In this document: positions 42,231-46,269 of the stretch, in pieces
How positions within the stretch are numbered: the stretch's first letter is position 1
Layout: each line of letters opens with the position of its first letter
Source of the DNA: Burkholderiaceae bacterium
GTDB lineage: Bacteria; Pseudomonadota; Gammaproteobacteria; Burkholderiales; Burkholderiaceae_D
Direction: 5' to 3'
Assembly: GCA_019751755.1 (NCBI GenBank)
Contig: JAIENA010000276.1
Location: 1 to 46,269 of the forward strand
DNA: 46,269 nucleotides
Translations under genes and position numbers: made by a program
Notes under the pieces: generated by a model
Databases searched by the model: none
What the model was told of the DNA's origin: nothing
The model's input: only the letters and a program-made list of their open reading frames with translations

Positions 42231-44834
42231 ATGCGGCTGGCGACGCGGTTCAAACTGATGGGATTGCTGTCCGCCGTGATTGTCGCCATGACGGTGGCGA
42301 TCTTGCTGAACAGCGCCGAGCGCGTGCGGCGGGAAGTGGAGCGCAACGAAGCGGCCAGTGAAATGGTGAACGCGATTACCGGACTGCGTTTCCTGACCAT
42401 GGAATATGTGTTGCGGCACGAGGAGCGCACCCGCACCCAATGGCATATGCGCAGCGCCTCGCTGGCCAAGCTGCTCGACGAGGCATTGCAGGTGCGCTAC
42501 CGGCGCGGTGCGACCGAAGTGGAACAATTGCGCAGCGCCTCACTGGCCACGCTGCTCGACGAGGCGTCACCGGCCGGGTACCGCAGCGATGCGGCGGTGG
42601 TGGCGGGCTTGCGCATCACGCTGGGCAGTGTCAAAAATCAGTTTGAACAGTTGTCGGCGCCCCGCTCGCTGGCGCGCGACGCCACCGAGCAGGCCATCGC
42701 GGAAAAATTCGAGGCCCACCTGTCCGGCCAGATCACCAGCCGCATGCAAGGCATGATTGCCGACGCCATGCGCTTGTTGGCCGACAGCCGCGCCGGCGTG
42801 CTGGCGGCGCAGCGGCAGGAACAGGCCATGATGCTGGGCTTGGGCGGGCTGGTCATGCTGGTGGTGGCGCTGGCGGCGTGGCTGGGTTATCGCGGCGTGG
42901 TGCAGGCGTTGCAGCGCTTGCGTGTAGGGACCCAGCGGGTCGGCGCCGGTGACCTGGCGTTCCGCGTCGCGATGCCCGAGCGCGACGAAATCGGCGAATT
43001 GGCGCAAGCGTTCGATAGCATGACGGCGCGCCTGATGGAAACCAGTGTGTCGCGCAATGAACTGGCGCTTGCCAATGCCGCGCTGCAGTCGGAAATCCGT
43101 GAACGCCAGCAAGCCGAGGCCCGCAACCTGGACCAGTTGGCACGGTTGTCCCTGTTGCACCAGATCACCCGCTCTATCGGAGACCGGCAAGATTTGCGCA
43201 GCATTTTTCAGGTCGTGCTACGCTGCCTCGAAGACCAGTTGCCGATCCACTTTGGCTGCGCGTGCCTGTACGACCGCGACAGCAATCATCTGATAGTCAG
43301 TTGCATTGGCATGCACAGCGCGGCCGCGCTGAGCCATCCGCTCAGCGAGCGGACCATGATCGAACTCGATGGGGCCGGCCTGACACGCTGCGTCCAAGGG
43401 GAATTCGTGTACGAAACCGATATTGCGCAAGCCGATACGCCTTTTGCCAAATTGCTGGCCGCCAACGGCCTGCGCTCGCTGGTGCTGGCGCCATTGCCGG
43501 TCGAGGGACGGGTGGCCGGCATTCTGGTGGCGGCGCGGCGCGCGCCCGAGGGGTTTTCCAGTGGCGAGTGTGATTTCCTGCAACAGTTGAGTGAACACGT
43601 GGCGCTGGCCGTGCACCAGGGCGAACTGTACGTGGCGTTGCAGCGGGCCTATGACGACATGCGCCAGGCCCAGCAAAAATTCCTGCAGCAGGAACGCTTG
43701 CGCGCGCTGGGGCAGATGGCCAGCGGCATCGCGCATGACATCAATAATGCGATTTCCCCGGTGGCGCTGTACACCGAATACCTGCTGGAATCGGAAACCG
43801 GGCTCAGTCCCCATGCGCGCCATTGCCTGGAAGTGGTGCGGCGCGCGGTGGATGACGTGGCCGCCACAGTGGCGCACATGCGTGAGTTTTACCGCGCGCG
43901 CGATGCGCAGTTGCCGCTATTGCCGGTGATGGCCGGTGACTTGCTGCGCCAGGTGGCGGACCTGACGCGCGCCAGCTGGCACGCCATGCCGCAGCAGCAT
44001 GGCGCGACGATCCGCCTGACGGTGGACACAGTGCCGGATTTGCCGGCGTTCCTCGGTGTCGAAAGCGATATCCGCGAAGCCCTGACCAACCTGGTACTGA
44101 ATGCGGTTGATGCGATGCCCGATGGCGGCCAGCTGACCCTGCGCACGCGCCTGCTGGAACTGGGCGGGCAGGAAGGGCAGGGCGAACGCCGCATTGCCAT
44201 CGAAGTCAGTGATACCGGCGTCGGTATGGATGAGGCGACGCGGCGCCGTTGCCTGGAACCCTTCTTTACCACCAAGGGCGAACGCGGCACCGGCCTCGGG
44301 CTGGCCATGGTGTATGGCATGGTCGAGCGGCATGGCGGCCAACTTGATATTGTCACGGCGCCTGGCAAGGGCACCACGGTGCGGCTGGCCTTTGAGGTGC
44401 CGCCGGCGGTACCTTTACCCGGCCTGCTTCCGGCGCCCGGCGCGCGCGCCGGGCATTTGCGCATTCTCGTGGTCGATGATGACCCCCAATTGCTGTACTC
44501 CCTGCGCGTCATCCTGGAACGCGATGGGCACCGCGTGACGCCAGCCGATGGCGGCCAGGCCGGCATCGACCTGTTTTCCGCCGCGCACGACAGCGGCGAA
44601 CCGTATGCGCTGGTGGTGACCGACCTCGGCATGCCGTATGTCGATGGGCGCAAGGTGGCGCAGGTGGTCAAGACGCTGTCGCCCGCCACTCCGGTGCTGC
44701 TGCTGACGGGCTGGGGGCAGCGCATGGTGGCGGAAAATGATATTCCAGTGCATGTGGACAAGGTCCTGGGCAAGCCGCCCCGACTTGAAGAGTTGCGCCT
44801 GGCGTTGGCGCAATGTTGCGGCGAGGAGGTTTGA
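42231..44834 (+). CDS. Hybrid sensor kinase: periplasmic domain-HAMP-GAF-HisKA-HATPase-REC
   Basis: This 867-residue inner-membrane kinase has TM1 (about 8-26), a periplasmic helical domain, TM2 (about 200-220), HAMP (about 221-273), a GAF domain (about 300-455), HisKA with H502 (GIAHDINN), HATPase (about 600-725; NLVLNAVDA, DTGVGMD, GTGLGLAMVYG) and a C-terminal receiver with D798 (VTDLGMP). A 27-residue unit is duplicated in tandem within the periplasmic part (see repeat at 42447). GGAGAG precedes the ATG, 10 nt after the binding-protein gene. The GIAHDINN kinase box is NtrB-like. Confidence 0.93.
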   Translation: MRLATRFKLMGLLSAVIVAMTVAILLNSAERVRREVERNEAASEMVNAITGLRFLTMEYVLRHEERTRTQWHMRSASLAKLLDEALQVRYRRGATEVEQLRSASLATLLDEASPAGYRSDAAVVAGLRITLGSVKNQFEQLSAPRSLARDATEQAIAEKFEAHLSGQITSRMQGMIADAMRLLADSRAGVLAAQRQEQAMMLGLGGLVMLVVALAAWLGYRGVVQALQRLRVGTQRVGAGDLAFRVAMPERDEIGELAQAFDSMTARLMETSVSRNELALANAALQSEIRERQQAEARNLDQLARLSLLHQITRSIGDRQDLRSIFQVVLRCLEDQLPIHFGCACLYDRDSNHLIVSCIGMHSAAALSHPLSERTMIELDGAGLTRCVQGEFVYETDIAQADTPFAKLLAANGLRSLVLAPLPVEGRVAGILVAARRAPEGFSSGECDFLQQLSEHVALAVHQGELYVALQRAYDDMRQAQQKFLQQERLRALGQMASGIAHDINNAISPVALYTEYLLESETGLSPHARHCLEVVRRAVDDVAATVAHMREFYRARDAQLPLLPVMAGDLLRQVADLTRASWHAMPQQHGATIRLTVDTVPDLPAFLGVESDIREALTNLVLNAVDAMPDGGQLTLRTRLLELGGQEGQGERRIAIEVSDTGVGMDEATRRRCLEPFFTTKGERGTGLGLAMVYGMVERHGGQLDIVTAPGKGTTVRLAFEVPPAVPLPGLLPAPGARAGHLRILVVDDDPQLLYSLRVILERDGHRVTPADGGQAGIDLFSAAHDSGEPYALVVTDLGMPYVDGRKVAQVVKTLSPATPVLLLTGWGQRMVAENDIPVHVDKVLGKPPRLEELRLALAQCCGEEV
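42447..42608 (+). repeat. 81-bp tandem duplication inside the sensor kinase gene
   Basis: Units 42447-42527 and 42528-42608 encode residues 73-99 and 100-126 of the kinase. 15 of 27 residues match, including RSASLA-LLDEA. It lengthens a periplasmic helix by about 27 residues. Confidence 0.75.
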
Positions 44835-46130
44835 ATGACGATACGGATCCTGATCGTTGACGATGAGCCGGCGCAAATGCACGCGCTGTGCGATACGCTG
44901 GGCGCGCATGGCTATGAAACCACCGGCCTCGCTTCCAGCGAGGCGGCGTTGCAGGCGCTGCGGACCGATTCCTATCAGTTGCTGCTGGCGGACCTGATGC
45001 TGCCCGGTATGGATGGCATTGCACTGGTGCAGGCCGCGCGTGCGCTCGACCCGGACCTGGCGTGTGTGATCATGACCGGGGAGGGCTCGATTTCGTCGGC
45101 GGTGCAAGCCATGCAGGTGGGGGCGCTCGACTATATTTTGAAACCGTTCCGCGTGTCGGTGATTTTGCCGGTGTTGTCGCGCGCGCTGGAAACGCGGCGC
45201 CTGCGCATCCAGAATGCCTTGCTCGAAGCACGGCTGCGCGAACATGCGGTTCGACTGGTGCGCATGAATGACGACTTGCGCCTGGCCCAGCAACAGGCCG
45301 AGCGGGCCAACCAGGCCAAGTCCACCTTCCTGTCGCACCTGAGCCATGAACTGCGCACACCGTTGAACGCCATCCTCGGCTTTGCGCAAATCCTGGTGTC
45401 GGAAAAACTCATCACCACAGAGCCGCAAAAGCGCCAGTTTGCCGGCAATATCCTGACCGGCGCCCGGCACTTGCTGAAACTGTCCAATGAGGTGCTGGAT
45501 CTGGCGAAAATCGAGTCGGGCCGGCTGCTGCTGGAGCACGATGCGGTGACGGTGGCGGACGTGCTGGAAGAATGCCGGGTGCTGGTCGATCCGCAAGCGC
45601 AATTGCGCGGCATCCTGCTGCGCAGCACCTGTCCCGAACACCTGTGCGTGCGTGCCGACCGCATGCGGCTCAAGCAGGTCGTGATCAATTTGCTGTCCAA
45701 CGCCGTCAAGTACAACCGCGAGCATGGCGCCATCAACGTGCAATGCACGCCATCCGGCCAGGGTACGGTGCGCATCGCGGTGCAGGATACCGGCTGCGGC
45801 TTGTCGGCCGAACAGCAGGCCGCGCTGTATCAGCCCTTCAACCGGCTGGGGCAGGAGGGCGGCAAGCAGGATGGCAGCGGCCTGGGGCTGGTGGTCACCA
45901 AGCACCTGGTGGAAAAGATGGGGGGCGAGCTGGGCGTGGTCAGCACCATCGGGCTGGGCACGACATTCTGGCTGACCTTGCCGCAGGCGGCGCCGGTGGT
46001 GGTGCCCACGCTGGCGGTGTTGCCCACCGCGCAGGACGGCCATGTCGGCACGTCGGCGCCGGTTGCCGACACAAGCACGGTCGCCAGCGAGGCAACCCGG
46101 CCCGACCCCGCTATCACGCCCAACCCTTAG
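44835..46130 (+). CDS. Response regulator-histidine kinase hybrid (REC-HisKA-HATPase)
   Basis: This 431-residue soluble protein starts with a receiver domain (about 3-118; DDEP, D53 in LLLADLMLPGMDG, K in ILKPF). A coiled-coil linker (about 120-160) leads to HisKA with H171 (SHELRTPLN) and HATPase (about 270-385; NLLSNAVKYN, DTGCGLS, GSGLGLVVTKHLVEKMGG). A Pro/Thr/Ala-rich tail has no known fold. The ATG directly follows the stop of the hybrid kinase (TGA-ATG). Receiver-first kinases relay phosphate from an upstream kinase and then signal on; no DNA-binding output protein is in the window. Confidence 0.93.
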   Translation: MTIRILIVDDEPAQMHALCDTLGAHGYETTGLASSEAALQALRTDSYQLLLADLMLPGMDGIALVQAARALDPDLACVIMTGEGSISSAVQAMQVGALDYILKPFRVSVILPVLSRALETRRLRIQNALLEARLREHAVRLVRMNDDLRLAQQQAERANQAKSTFLSHLSHELRTPLNAILGFAQILVSEKLITTEPQKRQFAGNILTGARHLLKLSNEVLDLAKIESGRLLLEHDAVTVADVLEECRVLVDPQAQLRGILLRSTCPEHLCVRADRMRLKQVVINLLSNAVKYNREHGAINVQCTPSGQGTVRIAVQDTGCGLSAEQQAALYQPFNRLGQEGGKQDGSGLGLVVTKHLVEKMGGELGVVSTIGLGTTFWLTLPQAAPVVVPTLAVLPTAQDGHVGTSAPVADTSTVASEATRPDPAITPNP

Positions 46131-46141
46131 TGCAGTTTGCC

Positions 46142-46205
46142 GGGGGCGCCTAGCTGGGGGCGCTTAGCCGGGGGGGCCTAGCCGGGGGCGCCCAGCCTGG
46201 GGGGG
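46142..46205. repeat. G-rich 14-bp tandem repeat, G-quadruplex-prone
   Basis: Four units of about 14 bp (consensus GGGGGCGCCTAGCC) start at 46142, 46156, 46170 and 46184, and a fifth G-run begins at 46199. Each run has 5-7 Gs on the plus strand, 11 bp after the last stop codon. It may end or stabilise the operon mRNA or fold as a quadruplex. The remaining 64 bp of the window are GC-rich and show no gene. Confidence 0.7.
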
Positions 46206-46269
46206 CAGCGGGTGGTGCCGAGCCTGGCCTGCGGCTGCCGGGCCCGCGCCACCGGCGGCCGGGTGCGAT

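Noticed and set aside
46142..46205. CRISPR-like regular spacing of G-runs
   Set aside because: The period is only 14 bp with no unique spacers; it is a simple tandem repeat.

Overview
The window is 46,269 bp of GC-rich, densely coded bacterial chromosome. Protein family content points to a betaproteobacterium of the Oxalobacteraceae type (Massilia / Duganella / Janthinobacterium group): two PEP-CTERM exported proteins, PqiABC, a reductive pyrimidine pathway in one block, and a cytochrome-linked urate oxidase. This placement is inferred from gene content and sequence style; no database search was possible. I see no tRNA, rRNA, CRISPR array, prophage or transposase gene.

Layout. 1-141: two tandem REP-like palindromic units. 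142-2124 (minus): a small membrane protein, a LytS-type histidine kinase and a LytTR response regulator in one operon. 2392-4046: a choice-of-anchor A PEP-CTERM protein converging on a GNAT acetyltransferase. 4077-17425: pyrimidine and beta-alanine catabolism. A RutR-like TetR regulator and a MocR regulator (minus) diverge from eight catabolic and transport genes (plus): omega-aminotransferase, alanine dehydrogenase, malonate-semialdehyde dehydrogenase (mmsA), preT, preA, NCS1 permease, dihydropyrimidinase and N-carbamoyl-beta-alanine amidohydrolase. Together these would import uracil or thymine and degrade it to acetyl-CoA or propionyl-CoA, NH3 and CO2. 17501-20348: a PAS-GGDEF-EAL protein and a tartrate dehydrogenase. 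20491-23970: pqiABC with overlapping genes. 23981-24273: a nested inverted repeat of MITE-like form.

24283-26007: a LysR regulator divergent from a TSUP (TauE/SafE) permease across a perfect palindrome. 26015-27729: another LysR gene divergent from a histidine phosphatase. 27829-33264: purine/ureide catabolism, comprising a UraD-AllC fusion and a LysR gene (minus), and membrane urate hydroxylase PuuD and an M20 hydrolase (plus). 33421-36669: a divergent YidD paralogue with a Cys-rich tail, a NIPSNAP protein and a secreted S9 peptidase. 36981-41000: a large secreted protein with a Het-C-like metal-site N-terminus and a VWA domain, a second PEP-CTERM protein and an unrecognised exported protein. 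41207-46130: a compact signalling operon made of a periplasmic substrate-binding protein without ABC partners, a HAMP-GAF-histidine kinase-REC hybrid and a REC-histidine kinase hybrid. The window ends in a G-rich 14-bp tandem repeat.

The least described pieces are the binding-protein/two-hybrid-kinase operon with its hairpin-rich leader, the Het-C/VWA exported protein with its neighbours, the UraD-AllC fusion, the Cys-repeat YidD paralogue, and several interspersed palindromes sharing a GGGGYCWGGC core.
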